DNA of 64,000 nt from Kibdelosporangium sp. MJ126-NF4 (GCF_000826545.1 NZ_CDME01000016.1:186001-250000); one strand, 5' to 3'; shown: positions 44,876 to 53,678, counted from the stretch's first letter. Translations and numbers: made by a program. Notes: generated by a model from the letters alone, not told the origin.

Positions 44876-46993
44876 ATGGCTGGTAAACATACCGAGAACG
44901 GAGACGTCGGAGCCGCGGTCGCTGTGGACGACCCTGCCAAAGTGCGCAATGTCGTGCTGGTGGGTCCGTCCGGTTCGGGCAAGACCACGCTGACGGAAGC
45001 CCTGCTCACCGCAGCCGGTGTGCTGTCGCGAGCGGGCTCGGTCACCGAGGGCACGACTGTCTGCGACCACGACCCGGCCGCCGTGCGCCAACAGCGTTCG
45101 GTGGGGTTGTCGGTCGCGCCGCTGATGTACGACGGCGTCAAGATCAATCTCATCGACACGCCCGGATACGCCGACTTCGTCGGCGAACTGCGGGCCGGTC
45201 TGCGCGCGGCGGACGCCGCGTTGTTCGTCGTCTGCGCCGCGGAAGGAGTCGACGCCGCGACCATCGCCGTGTGGGAGGAGTGTGCCGCGGTCGGCATGCC
45301 CCGTGCGGTGATCGTGGCGCGACTGGATCACCAACGCGCCGACGCGGAAACCGAGATCGCCGCGTGCCGGGACGCGTTCGGCGCCGGGGTGCTGCCGCTG
45401 TACCTGCCCGCCCGCGGCGGCCTGGTCGGGTTGATCACCCAGCGGTTCTTCGACTACGCCGACGGCTACCCGCCGAAGATCGGCGAGCCGGACCCCGCCG
45501 ACCTCGAGCGGATGACCGAGGCGCGCAACGAGCTGATCGAGGGGATCATCGCCGAGAGCGAGGACGAGACCCTGATGGACCGGTACCTCGCCGGTGAGGA
45601 CCTCGACCAGGACACCCTGATCGAGGACCTGGAGAAAGCCGTCGCGCGCGGCTCCTTCCACCCCGTCATCCCCGTCTGCTCGGCGACCGGCGTGGGGCTC
45701 GCCGAAGTACTCGACGGCATCAAACGAGCGTTCCCATCACCGTTGGAACACTCCCTTCCGGAGGTCACCGACCCCAACGGCCGGTCACCCGAGAAACTCA
45801 AGGCAGACCCGGACGGCCCGCTCGCGGCGGAAGTCGTCCGCACAGCCGTCGACTCCTACGTCGGACGCGTGTCACTGGTACGCGTGTTCTCCGGAACGCT
45901 GCGGCCGGAGCGCCCGGTGCACGTCTCGGGACACGGCATGGCCGAGCGCGGACACGAGGACCACGACGTCGACGAACGTGTCGCGCACATCTACTCCCCC
46001 TTGGGCGCGACGCTGCGGGAGGTGCCGTACTGCGTCGCAGGAGACCTGTGCGCGTTGACCAAGGTCGGTTCCGCGGAAACCGGCGACACGGTCTCCGCTC
46101 CGGAACACCCGCTGCTGATGGCGCCGTGGACGATGCCGGAACCGCTGCTCCCGGTCGCGGTCGTGGCCAAGACACGCAGCGATGAGGACACCATGGCACG
46201 CAACCTCGCGCGGCTGGTGGCCGGTGACCCGACACTTCGACTGGAGCGCAACGCCGAGACGCACCAGATGGTGTTGTGGTGCATGGGTGAGGCGCACGCC
46301 GACGTGGTGCTCGCGCGACTGCGGTCAGGCGGCGCGGACGTGGACACCGAACCGGTGAAGGTCCCGCTGCGCGAGACGTTCGCCGGTCAGGCGAAGGCGA
46401 AGGGCAGGCACGTCAAACAGTCCGGCGGGCACGGCCAGTACGCGGTCTGCGACATCGTCGTCGAACCGTTGCCGCGTGGCTCAGGGTTCCAGTTCGTCGA
46501 CAAGATCGTCGGCGGGGCGGTCCCGCACCAGTTCATCCCGAGCGTGGAGAAGGGCGTCAGGGCGCAGCTCGAGCGCGGCCTGATGTCCGGCTACCCGGTG
46601 GTGGACATCAAGGTCACGTTGGTGGACGGCAAGGCACACAGCGTGGACTCCTCCGACGCGGCGTTCCAGACCGCCGGGTCGATGGCGTTGAAGGAAGCGG
46701 CCGCGGCTGGTCAGATCACGCTGCTCGAACCGGTCGACACGGTGACCGTGCGGTTGCCGGACGATCACCTGGGCACGGTGCTCGGTGACCTGTCCAGCCG
46801 TCGCGGCCGGGTGCTCGGCACCGAGGCGGACACGTCGCCGGGCTATTCGATCATCCGTGCCGAGGTCCCGGCGACGCAGCTGATCCGGTACGCGATCGAC
46901 CTGCGGTCGCTCAGTTCCGGCTCGGCGACGTTCACCCGCGAGTTCAACCGGTTCGACCCGCTACCCCAAAACCTCGTCGCCACCATGACCTAG
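44876..46993 (+). CDS. Elongation factor G-like protein EF-G2
   Basis: 705 residues, domain plan of EF-G. G1 GPSGSGKTT, G3 DTPGYADFV, but the G4 position reads VARLDHQRAD instead of NKxD, a deviation shared by the actinobacterial FusA2/EF-G2 group (TKLD in mycobacteria, from memory). Domain IV/V blocks GGHGQYAVCDIVVEPLPRGS and RGRVLGTEADTSPGYSIIRA are present. The role of EF-G2 is unknown; it is not the housekeeping translocase. ATG 44876 follows GGGAGG. Convergent with the LemA-NUDIX gene, with a hairpin between. Confidence 0.92.
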   Translation: MAGKHTENGDVGAAVAVDDPAKVRNVVLVGPSGSGKTTLTEALLTAAGVLSRAGSVTEGTTVCDHDPAAVRQQRSVGLSVAPLMYDGVKINLIDTPGYADFVGELRAGLRAADAALFVVCAAEGVDAATIAVWEECAAVGMPRAVIVARLDHQRADAETEIAACRDAFGAGVLPLYLPARGGLVGLITQRFFDYADGYPPKIGEPDPADLERMTEARNELIEGIIAESEDETLMDRYLAGEDLDQDTLIEDLEKAVARGSFHPVIPVCSATGVGLAEVLDGIKRAFPSPLEHSLPEVTDPNGRSPEKLKADPDGPLAAEVVRTAVDSYVGRVSLVRVFSGTLRPERPVHVSGHGMAERGHEDHDVDERVAHIYSPLGATLREVPYCVAGDLCALTKVGSAETGDTVSAPEHPLLMAPWTMPEPLLPVAVVAKTRSDEDTMARNLARLVAGDPTLRLERNAETHQMVLWCMGEAHADVVLARLRSGGADVDTEPVKVPLRETFAGQAKAKGRHVKQSGGHGQYAVCDIVVEPLPRGSGFQFVDKIVGGAVPHQFIPSVEKGVRAQLERGLMSGYPVVDIKVTLVDGKAHSVDSSDAAFQTAGSMALKEAAAAGQITLLEPVDTVTVRLPDDHLGTVLGDLSSRRGRVLGTEADTSPGYSIIRAEVPATQLIRYAIDLRSLSSGSATFTREFNRFDPLPQNLVATMT

Positions 46994-47007
46994 CGAACCC
47001 ACGCTGG

Positions 47008-47074
47008 TTTCTGTGCAACCAATGTGGCCTTTGTTGCGCGGAACGCTACGAAGGCCACATTGGTTGCACAGAAA
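47008..47074. terminator. 27-bp hairpin of the dispersed repeat family
   Basis: Arms 47008-47034 and 47048-47074 are complementary except for one position; they contain GCAACCAATGTGGCCTTTGT as in the hairpin at 18554. It stands 15 bases after the EF-G2 stop and seven bases before the convergent NUDIX gene's stop, a bidirectional terminator position. Confidence 0.8.
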
Positions 47075-47080
47075 CAGCCG

Positions 47081-48046
47081 CTAGCGGACGGGGCGGGTTC
47101 GGCCGTCCCATGTGGATGCGAGGAGGTCGGGGAGCAACTCGGCCAGCTGCACGGGATAGACGGTGTCGGTGGTGGAGCGCAGGTCGGCTGCGCTCCACCA
47201 GCGATGCGTGTCGATCGTGTCCAGTTCGATCTGGTTGAACCCCGATGTGTCCACAGTGGTCGTCGGCGTGGTCGCGACGAAGAACCACTCCTCGGCGTCG
47301 TAGCTGCGGCCGTCGAAGCTGAACACCGCACGGCGCCGCCAGACCGGCCCGGTCAGCTCGTCGTCGCCGAGCTTGATGCCGGTCTCCTCGTGCAACTCCC
47401 GCAGCGCCGCGGCGCGGATGTCCTCGTCCGGTTCGACGCCGCCGCCGACGGTGAACCAGAACGTGTCGTCGTCATCGGCGGGGTTGCCGCCGTGGAACAA
47501 CAGCACACGGCCCTCGCTGTCGAACAACAGCACGCGTGCCGACGGCCTGGGCACGGGGGCGGCTTCGCCGTTCAGCTCTGGTTCGGCGATCTCGAAGTAC
47601 TGCGGTTGGGGCGCGGTCCCCGCGAGTTTGAGCCACCGGGCCGTCCGGCGACGGCGCTGCGCGAGCGTGTCGCGGACCGCGTCGTTGTGCACGCGGCGGG
47701 CGATCACCACGCGTTGTTCGGCGTCGACCAGTTCGGCGACAAGCGCCAAGGGAAGCCGCGCGCGTTCGACGGCGGCGAGTCCACGGCTGAGTTCGTTCTC
47801 CGCCGCCTCGCGGTCCGGGCGGGCGGCGTGCTCGGCGTGGTCGGCGATCTCGCGGAGCGCCCCGGGCGCTGCTCCGGTCGCGGCGACGGTCCGCGCCACG
47901 ACCGCGCGGCGCGCGAGCGCGGCCTCCAACGCCGCCCACGCCGCGTCCGTGCGGATGTGCAGCCGGTCCAGGCGGTTCGCGGTCGCCATCAGCCAGACCA
48001 CCAGGATCAGCACCAGGGGGATCGCGATCAGCAGAACAGTGGTCAC
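47081..48046 (-). CDS. LemA-like membrane domain fused to NUDIX hydrolase (Rv2609c type)
   Basis: 321 residues. N-terminal membrane helix (LLIAIPLVLILVVWLM), then a LemA-like helical region to about residue 150 (NRLDRLHIRTDAAWAALEAA, RRVHNDAVRDTLAQ), then a NUDIX domain with the box GGGVEPDEDIRAAALRELHE followed by ETGI. NUDIX enzymes cleave nucleoside diphosphates linked to another group; substrate unknown. Last gene of the phosphatidylinositol-mannoside operon; GTG 48046 overlaps the pimA stop by four bases. Confidence 0.85.
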   Translation of the reverse strand: MTTVLLIAIPLVLILVVWLMATANRLDRLHIRTDAAWAALEAALARRAVVARTVAATGAAPGALREIADHAEHAARPDREAAENELSRGLAAVERARLPLALVAELVDAEQRVVIARRVHNDAVRDTLAQRRRRTARWLKLAGTAPQPQYFEIAEPELNGEAAPVPRPSARVLLFDSEGRVLLFHGGNPADDDDTFWFTVGGGVEPDEDIRAAALRELHEETGIKLGDDELTGPVWRRRAVFSFDGRSYDAEEWFFVATTPTTTVDTSGFNQIELDTIDTHRWWSAADLRSTTDTVYPVQLAELLPDLLASTWDGRTRPVR

Positions 48047-49173
48047 GGCGCCTCCGCAACGTGCCGGGGGTCGGCGGCGATCGCGGCCTCGTACACCCGC
48101 AGGACCTGCCCGGCGACCACGGACCAGTCGAACGCCGCGACCCGCCGCGAGCCCTCCGCGGCCAATGCGGCGCGCTTCGCCGGTTCCCGCAGCAGGCCGT
48201 GCAGCGCTCGGGCCAACGGTGTCGGATCGCCGACCGGTGTCACCACGCCCGCGGTCGCGTCGTCGAGCACACGCCGGAACGCGTCGAGGTCGCTGGCCAC
48301 GACCGGGGTGCCCGCGGCCATCGCCTCAAGCAGGATGATCCCGAAGCTCTCGCCGCCGGTGTTGGGCGCGCAGTACACGTCGACGCTGCTCAGTGCCCGC
48401 GCCTTGGTCTCGTCGTCGACCTGGCCGAGCAGGTCGATCCGGTCGGCGAGTTCCGGACCGGCCTCGCGCCGCAGATCGTCGGCGTCGCCGCGGCCGACCA
48501 CCAGCAGCCGCAGTCCGGGCAGCTGCGGGACGAGTTGGCGCATCGCGGCGAGCAGGATCGGCATTCCCTTGCGGGGCTCGGTGAACCTGCCGACGAACCC
48601 GATCGTCGGCTCGGCACGCGGATACCCGTCGAGCGGTTTGGCGTCGGCGAAGAACCCGACATCCACACCGTTGGGGATCTGCACCGCGTCGCCGCCGAGG
48701 TGCTCCACCTGAACTCGGCGCGCCAGCGCGGACACCGCGATGCGCGCGGTGATCTTCTCGAGGAACGGCTGCAGCACGACCTGGAACGCGTTCAGGGCGC
48801 GCGATCTCGTCGTGGAGGTGTGGTACGTGGCCACGATCGGGCCTTCGGCGACCATGAGCGCCAGCAGTGACAAGCTCGGCGCGATCGGCTCGTGCAGATG
48901 CAGCACGTCGAAGTCGCGCTCCCGGATCCACCGCCGCACCCGCGCGTACGACACCGGACCGAACGACAGACGCGCGACGGACCCGTTGTACGGGATGCCG
49001 ACCGCGCGACCGGCGGAGTGCACGAAGTCCGGCAGCGGGGTGTCCTCGTCGGCGGGCGCGAGCACGTCCACCTCGTGGCCCATCGCGCGCAAAGCCCGCG
49101 CCAGATCGACGACGTGGGCCTGCACTCCCCCGGGGACCTCGAAGGAGTACGGGCACACGACACCGACCCTCAT
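48043..49173 (-). CDS. pimA: Phosphatidylinositol alpha-mannosyltransferase PimA
   Basis: 376 residues, GT-B fold family 4. N-domain YSFEVPGGVQAHVVDLARAL and VLHLHEPIAPSLS; C-domain VGRFTEPRKGMPILL and the donor-binding ESFGIILLEAMAAGTPVVAS. Transfers the first mannose from GDP-mannose to phosphatidylinositol at the inner membrane face. ATG 49173 overlaps the acyltransferase stop by four bases. Operon order pgsA, acyltransferase, pimA, NUDIX is as in mycobacteria. Confidence 0.93.
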   Translation of the reverse strand: MRVGVVCPYSFEVPGGVQAHVVDLARALRAMGHEVDVLAPADEDTPLPDFVHSAGRAVGIPYNGSVARLSFGPVSYARVRRWIRERDFDVLHLHEPIAPSLSLLALMVAEGPIVATYHTSTTRSRALNAFQVVLQPFLEKITARIAVSALARRVQVEHLGGDAVQIPNGVDVGFFADAKPLDGYPRAEPTIGFVGRFTEPRKGMPILLAAMRQLVPQLPGLRLLVVGRGDADDLRREAGPELADRIDLLGQVDDETKARALSSVDVYCAPNTGGESFGIILLEAMAAGTPVVASDLDAFRRVLDDATAGVVTPVGDPTPLARALHGLLREPAKRAALAAEGSRRVAAFDWSVVAGQVLRVYEAAIAADPRHVAEAP

Positions 49174-50075
49174 TCGCCGAGCGCCTCCCTGCGGGCGTCG
49201 GGCAGGTCGGCGATCCAGAGTTTCTGCAGCATGTGCCAGTCGGCGGGGTGTTCGGCGATGTCCTTGGCGTAGCTGTCGGCCAGTGCCTGGGTCGCGGCGG
49301 GCACGTGCGCACGGGACTCGACCAGCTGCGGCGAATGGATCCGCAGGCCCCAGCCGTCGTCGGTGAACAGGTTGTCCACCACGGCGAGGGTCGCGCCGGT
49401 GCTCGCGGCCAGCCGGGCCGGGCCGGGTGGCATCCTGGTCTCCTCGCCGAAGAACGTCACCGGGACGCCGGTGCTGGTCAGGTCGCGGTCGGCGACCAGG
49501 CACACCACGCCGTTGTCCTTGAGCCGCTGGACCATGCCGCGGAACGGACCGCTGCCGCTGCCGGTCAACGGGATCACGTCGAAGCCGAGCGACCGCCGGT
49601 ACGCCAGGAACCGCTCCCAGACCGACTCGGGCTTGAGGCGTTCGGCGACTGTGGTGAACTCGCCGTAGTTCTGCGCCAGCCAGATGCCGGAGACGTCGAA
49701 GTTGCCGGTGTGCGGCAGGGCCAGGACCAGGCCTTTGCCGCGCTCCAGCGCCGTGTCGACGACATCGCGGCCGACGACCACGGTGTCGACTTGGCGCGCG
49801 ATCGCGCGGTGGTCCATGGTCGGCAGGCGGAAGGCCTCTTTCCAATACCGCGCATACGACCGCATGCCCTGCTGGACGAGCTCATCGAGTTCTCCGCGCG
49901 AGGCACCGGGCACGACACGCGTCAGATTGCGCCGCAACTGCCGCACGCCGGAGCCGTCGCGTCGGGTCGCGAGGTCGGCGCCAGCGCGGAACGCCGGGCG
50001 CGCCACGACCTCCGGCAGGACCTTGACGAAGCCCCATCCGGCGCCGTAGGCGGCGTCCACCAGCCGTTCTTTCAC
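49170..50075 (-). CDS. Phosphatidylinositol mannoside acyltransferase (PatA type)
   Basis: 301 residues of the LpxL/HtrB-like acyltransferase family. HTGNFD (catalytic H-x4-D/E type motif in LVLALPHTGNFDVSGIWLAQ), GFDVIPLTGSGSGPFRGMVQ, VCLVADRD and VTFFGEETRMPPGPARLA. Acylates the mannose of PIM1/PIM2 on the cytoplasmic side. GTG 50075 is chosen with GGAGGAG upstream and a four-base overlap with the pgsA stop. Confidence 0.92.
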   Translation of the reverse strand: MKERLVDAAYGAGWGFVKVLPEVVARPAFRAGADLATRRDGSGVRQLRRNLTRVVPGASRGELDELVQQGMRSYARYWKEAFRLPTMDHRAIARQVDTVVVGRDVVDTALERGKGLVLALPHTGNFDVSGIWLAQNYGEFTTVAERLKPESVWERFLAYRRSLGFDVIPLTGSGSGPFRGMVQRLKDNGVVCLVADRDLTSTGVPVTFFGEETRMPPGPARLAASTGATLAVVDNLFTDDGWGLRIHSPQLVESRAHVPAATQALADSYAKDIAEHPADWHMLQKLWIADLPDARREALGE

Positions 50076-50686
50076 GCTGTCTCCTCCTGCGCCGACTGCC
50101 AGACCGCGACCAGCCGCTGGATCACCGTGACCACCGACAGCACCGCGAGCAGCCACAACGCGACGTGCAGGGCGTATGGCACGCCCAGGCCGTACAGGCC
50201 CGTACCCACCAGTGTGATGATCAGACGCTCCGCGCGCTCGACAATGCCCACATCCGCGCGCAGTCCGCTGGACTCGGCCCTGGCTTTCACGTACGAGATG
50301 ACCTGGCCACTGACCAGGCAGATCAACGCCGCGGCACCCAGCAGGTGGTTCTGGGCGACGGCCAGGCAGTACCACGCGACGGCGGCGCCGAGCGCGCCGT
50401 CGGCGATCCGGTCACAGCTGGAGTCCAGCACGCCGCCGAACTTCGTGCCGTTGCCGCCCTTGGCACGGGCCATCGCGCCGTCCAGCAGGTCGAGCATGGC
50501 GAAGCCCCACACCACGAACGTGCCGGTGACGAGCTGGCCGCGGGGAAAGAACCACACCGCACCGGCCACCGCGCCGAGGGTGCCGATCAGGGTCATCGCG
50601 TTGGGTGTCAGCCCCATCCGGACCAGCCGGGCACCGATCGGGTCGGTCACGCGGGAGACCGAGGCACGGGCGAAGATGTTCAGCAT
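50072..50686 (-). CDS. pgsA: Phosphatidylinositol phosphate synthase (CDP-alcohol phosphotransferase)
   Basis: 204 residues with about six membrane helices. The CDP-alcohol motif D-G-x2-A-R-x8-G-x3-D-x3-D is fully present in MLDLLDGAMARAKGGNG, continued by KFGGVLDSSCDRIAD. In actinobacteria this neighbourhood member condenses CDP-diacylglycerol with inositol 1-phosphate to give phosphatidylinositol phosphate. First gene of the PIM block. Confidence 0.93.
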   Translation of the reverse strand: MLNIFARASVSRVTDPIGARLVRMGLTPNAMTLIGTLGAVAGAVWFFPRGQLVTGTFVVWGFAMLDLLDGAMARAKGGNGTKFGGVLDSSCDRIADGALGAAVAWYCLAVAQNHLLGAAALICLVSGQVISYVKARAESSGLRADVGIVERAERLIITLVGTGLYGLGVPYALHVALWLLAVLSVVTVIQRLVAVWQSAQEETA

Positions 50687-50754
50687 GAGGTCCTGGCGGG
50701 CACCCTGATCGACTCGGTTAGCGGCACAGGCAGCCTAGCCGCTGGCGTGCCCTG

Positions 50755-51249
50755 TCAGAACTCGGCCTGCAGCTCCGCCTTGACGCTGTCGCACTGCGGC
50801 GACAGGCCAGTCCTGATCGCGGCGGTGATCTGGTCGAGCTGGTCGAGCTGCTGCGGCGTCAACACGTCGAACAGGTGCTCGCGGACGGTCGTGACATGCC
50901 CGGGCGCCGCTTTCTCCAGCACGGCGAATCCCTCGTCGGTCAGCTCGGCGAACTGACCGCGCTTGTCGCTCTCGCACGCCCGCCTGCGCACCCAGCCCGC
51001 TTCCTCCAACCGGGACACCGCGTGTGACAGGCGGCTGCGAGACGAACGACACATCGCGGCGAGCTCGCTCATCCGCAGCGAACGACCAGGCATCTCGGAG
51101 AGCACCGCGAGGATCTCGAAGTACGCGAGCGGCATGCCGGAATCACGCTGCATCTGCCGGTCGAGGTGCTCCATGAAGGCCCCGGTCGCGCCGAGGAAGC
51201 CACGCCAGATCGTCTGCTCGCGGGCGTCGAGCCACCGGACCTCTGTCAT
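50755..51249 (-). CDS. MarR family regulator
   Basis: 164 residues. Winged helix: PLAYFEILAVLSEMPGRSLR, MSELAAMCRSSRSRLSHAVS, RLEEAGWVRRRACESDKRGQ. ATG 51249 is chosen; ATG 51267 is possible. Divergent from a YceI gene, with GTTGAA-type palindromes between, so it probably represses both itself and YceI. Inserted between pgsA and the HIT gene relative to the mycobacterial order. Confidence 0.9.
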   Translation of the reverse strand: MTEVRWLDAREQTIWRGFLGATGAFMEHLDRQMQRDSGMPLAYFEILAVLSEMPGRSLRMSELAAMCRSSRSRLSHAVSRLEEAGWVRRRACESDKRGQFAELTDEGFAVLEKAAPGHVTTVREHLFDVLTPQQLDQLDQITAAIRTGLSPQCDSVKAELQAEF

Positions 51250-51301
51250 GACCTGATCGTACTCCATAGTTGAACTCTAAACTAAATCGCGCTAGGGTCT
51301 G

Positions 51302-51315
51302 GTTGAAGATTCAAC
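51302..51315. promoter_or_regulatory. Candidate MarR operator
   Basis: GTTGAAGATTCAAC, a perfect six-base inverted repeat with a two-base centre, 21 bases upstream of the YceI start. A related half-site GTTGAACT lies at 51270 close to the MarR start. Consistent with divergent control by the MarR protein. Confidence 0.5.
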
Positions 51316-51336
51316 GAGCCCACGAAAAGGATAGAC

Positions 51337-51885
51337 ATGAGCACCCCGACCATCAACATCCCCGGCTACATCACCGGCACCTGGACGATCGACCCCGTCC
51401 ACTCGGACGTGACGTTCATCGTCCGCCACCTGGGTGTCTCCAAGGTTCGCGGTCAGTTCACCACGTTCTCCGGCGAGATCGTCACGGCCGAGGACCCACT
51501 GCAGTCGTCGGTGACCGCGACCATCGACGCGGGCTCGTTCCACAGCCGCCAGGAGCAGCGCGACAACCACGTGAAGTCCGAGGAGTTCCTGCACGTCGAC
51601 GGCCACCCCGAGCTGACGTTCACGTCCACCGGCGTGCGCCACGACGGCGAGGAGTTCCTGCTCGACGGTGAGCTGACCATCCGCGGCGTCACCAAGCCGG
51701 TCACCCTCAACCTGGAGGTCAACGGCTTCGGCCAGGGCCCGGACGGCTCCCCGGTCGTCGGCCTGTCGGCGTCCACCGAGATCAACCGCAAGGACTTCGG
51801 CGTGCACGGCGGCGCGGCAGGCGCGCTGGTCGGCGAGAAGATCCAGGTCTCGCTCGAGATCGAGGCCGCCAAGAAGGGCAACTGA
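51337..51885 (+). CDS. YceI family lipocalin-like protein
   Basis: 182 residues, cytoplasmic (no signal peptide). YceI blocks: GTWTIDPVHSDVTFIVRHLG, FSGEIVTAEDPLQSSVTATI, FLHVDGHPELTFTST, DGELTIRGVTKPVTL and INRKDFGVHG. The beta-barrel binds isoprenoid-like lipids in some homologues. AAAGGAT lies before ATG 51337. Likely controlled by the divergent MarR gene. Confidence 0.93.
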   Translation: MSTPTINIPGYITGTWTIDPVHSDVTFIVRHLGVSKVRGQFTTFSGEIVTAEDPLQSSVTATIDAGSFHSRQEQRDNHVKSEEFLHVDGHPELTFTSTGVRHDGEEFLLDGELTIRGVTKPVTLNLEVNGFGQGPDGSPVVGLSASTEINRKDFGVHGGAAGALVGEKIQVSLEIEAAKKGN

Positions 51886-51954
51886 GCCCCCTTTTTCTTC
51901 GCAAACTTCGCAAATTGCGTGCCAACGCAAATTGGCAGCCGGGCAGGCTGCCCC

Positions 51955-52083
51955 GCAACGAAGGCCACCTTCGGTGCGTCGGGCGCACCCAAGGTGGCCT
52001 TCGTTGCACCGGGTTCCCGGCGGTGCCTGCGCAACCAAGGTGGCCTTCGGTGCGTCTGCTGCACCCAAGGCAACCTTGGTTGC
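51955..52083. repeat. Tandem hairpins of the dispersed repeat family
   Basis: Two consecutive hairpins between the convergent YceI and hydrolase genes. First: arms 51955-51978 and 51984-52007 (GCAACGAAGGCCACCTTCGG, one mismatch). Second: arms 52031-52053 and 52061-52083 (GCAACCAAGGTGGCCTTCGG, two mismatches). A smaller hairpin GGCAGCC/GGCTGCC precedes them near 51935. Same core as the repeats at 18554 and 47008. Likely bidirectional terminators. Confidence 0.8.
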
Positions 52084-52964
52084 TAAGGCTTCAGGTGCGC
52101 GGCGAGGAAGTCGACCTGGTCGGCGACAGCGCGGTCCACAGCTGGCGGGAAGTAGATGGAAAAGTGGTCCGCGTCGTAGCGCTTGAGCACCCCGCTCGGC
52201 GCGGCGGCGGCCACCGTCGCCGCGATCCCGGGATCGACGAGGTTCTCCCGGTCACTCGCGCAGACGAGCAACGGACACCGCACACGGGACGCGTGCGCCG
52301 CCGAGTTGTAGAACAGCATGCCCACACCCGCGCTGGCCGCAACGCGGTTGTCGAACTGGTATCCGGGCGGGCACACCGATTCCCACCCCGCCAGCGCACC
52401 CGGCTGGTTGACGAAGGCGAACTCACCGGGCCTGCCGACCAGCGGCACATAACGCCGGGGCAGCCGCAGCGCGGCCCGCACCAGATCGGACGCGATCGGC
52501 AGGACGAATCGGACCAGGTGCCGCACACCCATCCTGGCGACGATGGCACGCCCGCTGAACACGGGACACTGCACGACCGCCGCGGCCAGTTCCGGATGCC
52601 GGGCCGCCGCCGCGACCACATGACTCGCGCCGAACGACGTCCCCCACAGCGCCACCCTGGTCGAGTCGAGTTCCGGCCGGGTGCGGACGAACGCCAGCGC
52701 CGCGTCGACATCCGCGGCGTACCTGCGCTGGCTCATCACCTGACGAGGCCGTCCACCCGACTCACCGAGATGCCGGAAGTCGAAGGCGAGCACCGCGAAG
52801 CCCGCCTCGGCGAACCATGTCTCGTACTGGCCGAGCAGCATCTCGTGCGTCGCGCCACCGCCGTGTACGAGGACGGCGACCGGATGCGGGCCCGGACCGT
52901 CCGGCAGGGTCAACCACGCCGCGCAGTGGTCGCGGCCGGAGGGAAACGTGGTGCGAACGGTCAT
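52083..52964 (-). CDS. Alpha/beta hydrolase
   Basis: 293 residues. VAVLVHGGGATHEMLLG (oxyanion region), FAVLAFDFRHLGESGG, nucleophile elbow GTSFGAS, Asp in VCASDRENLVDPG and His in YDADHFSIYF complete a Ser-Asp-His triad. Substrate unknown; dienelactone-hydrolase-like or lipase-like. ATG 52964 has GGGAG upstream. Divergent from a TetR gene with a repeated operator-like sequence between them. Confidence 0.88.
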   Translation of the reverse strand: MTVRTTFPSGRDHCAAWLTLPDGPGPHPVAVLVHGGGATHEMLLGQYETWFAEAGFAVLAFDFRHLGESGGRPRQVMSQRRYAADVDAALAFVRTRPELDSTRVALWGTSFGASHVVAAAARHPELAAAVVQCPVFSGRAIVARMGVRHLVRFVLPIASDLVRAALRLPRRYVPLVGRPGEFAFVNQPGALAGWESVCPPGYQFDNRVAASAGVGMLFYNSAAHASRVRCPLLVCASDRENLVDPGIAATVAAAAPSGVLKRYDADHFSIYFPPAVDRAVADQVDFLAAHLKP

Positions 52965-52980
52965 CCGAACTCCCGTTTAG

Positions 52981-53025
52981 GTACGTTGTACGTGAACAAC
53001 GGCGAGTCAATCACGTACGTTGTAC
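52981..53025. promoter_or_regulatory. Twin 11-bp operator-like repeats
   Basis: GTACGTTGTAC occurs twice, at 52981-52991 and 53015-53025, each with palindromic ends GTAC. They lie between the divergent hydrolase and TetR genes, the typical place for TetR operators. Confidence 0.6.
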
Positions 53026-53042
53026 TTAATCAAGGGAGAGGT

Positions 53043-53678
53043 ATGCCCGCGCCCAGGAAGTTCACCCGTGACCAGCTGCAGGCCGCCGCACTGGCGCTGG
53101 TCGACGACCAGGGCCTCGCCGCACTGACCATGCGCAGCCTCGCGGCGAAACTGGGCACCGGCCCGATGACGATCTACAACTACGTCGACGGCCGCGAAGG
53201 GCTGGAGCACCTCGTCTCCGAGGCCGTGATGGCCACGGCGAGCTGGGACACCACGCCGTCCGGCGACTGGGCGAACGACGTGCTCGCGGTCGCCGAGGGC
53301 ATGTGGCGCGCCGTGCGCGCCCACCCGCACACCATCCCGCTGATCCTCACCCTGCGCACCATCGACATCGCGACGCTGCGGCCCGCCGAAGCCCTGCTGG
53401 CGGCGCTCGCGGGCAGCGGCAGGTCCGGGACCGAACTGCTGGTGGCCTTCCGTACCGTGTCCGGGTTCGTCACCGGATTCGCCCAGGCCGAACTGGCTGG
53501 CCCGCTGTCGCTGGCGCGCGGCGAGAACCTCGACACGCAGACCGACCGGATCAAGGACCTGCCGTCCGAGGAGTTCCCCAAGCTGATCGAGATCGCGCAC
53601 GCCGCCGCGACGAGCGACCCGGAAACCGAGTTCCGCGCCGGGATGACCGTCATCCTGACCGGCCTCAAAGCAGGGTAG
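53043..53678 (+). CDS. TetR family repressor
   Basis: 211 residues. HTH: FTRDQLQAAALALVDDQGLA, LTMRSLAAKLGTGPMTIYNY. The C-terminal part resembles TetR_C_1-type ligand domains (HPHTIPLILTLRTIDIATLR). GGGAGAGG precedes ATG 53043. Probably represses itself and the divergent hydrolase. Its stop directly abuts the stop of the convergent HIT gene. Confidence 0.92.
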   Translation: MPAPRKFTRDQLQAAALALVDDQGLAALTMRSLAAKLGTGPMTIYNYVDGREGLEHLVSEAVMATASWDTTPSGDWANDVLAVAEGMWRAVRAHPHTIPLILTLRTIDIATLRPAEALLAALAGSGRSGTELLVAFRTVSGFVTGFAQAELAGPLSLARGENLDTQTDRIKDLPSEEFPKLIEIAHAAATSDPETEFRAGMTVILTGLKAG

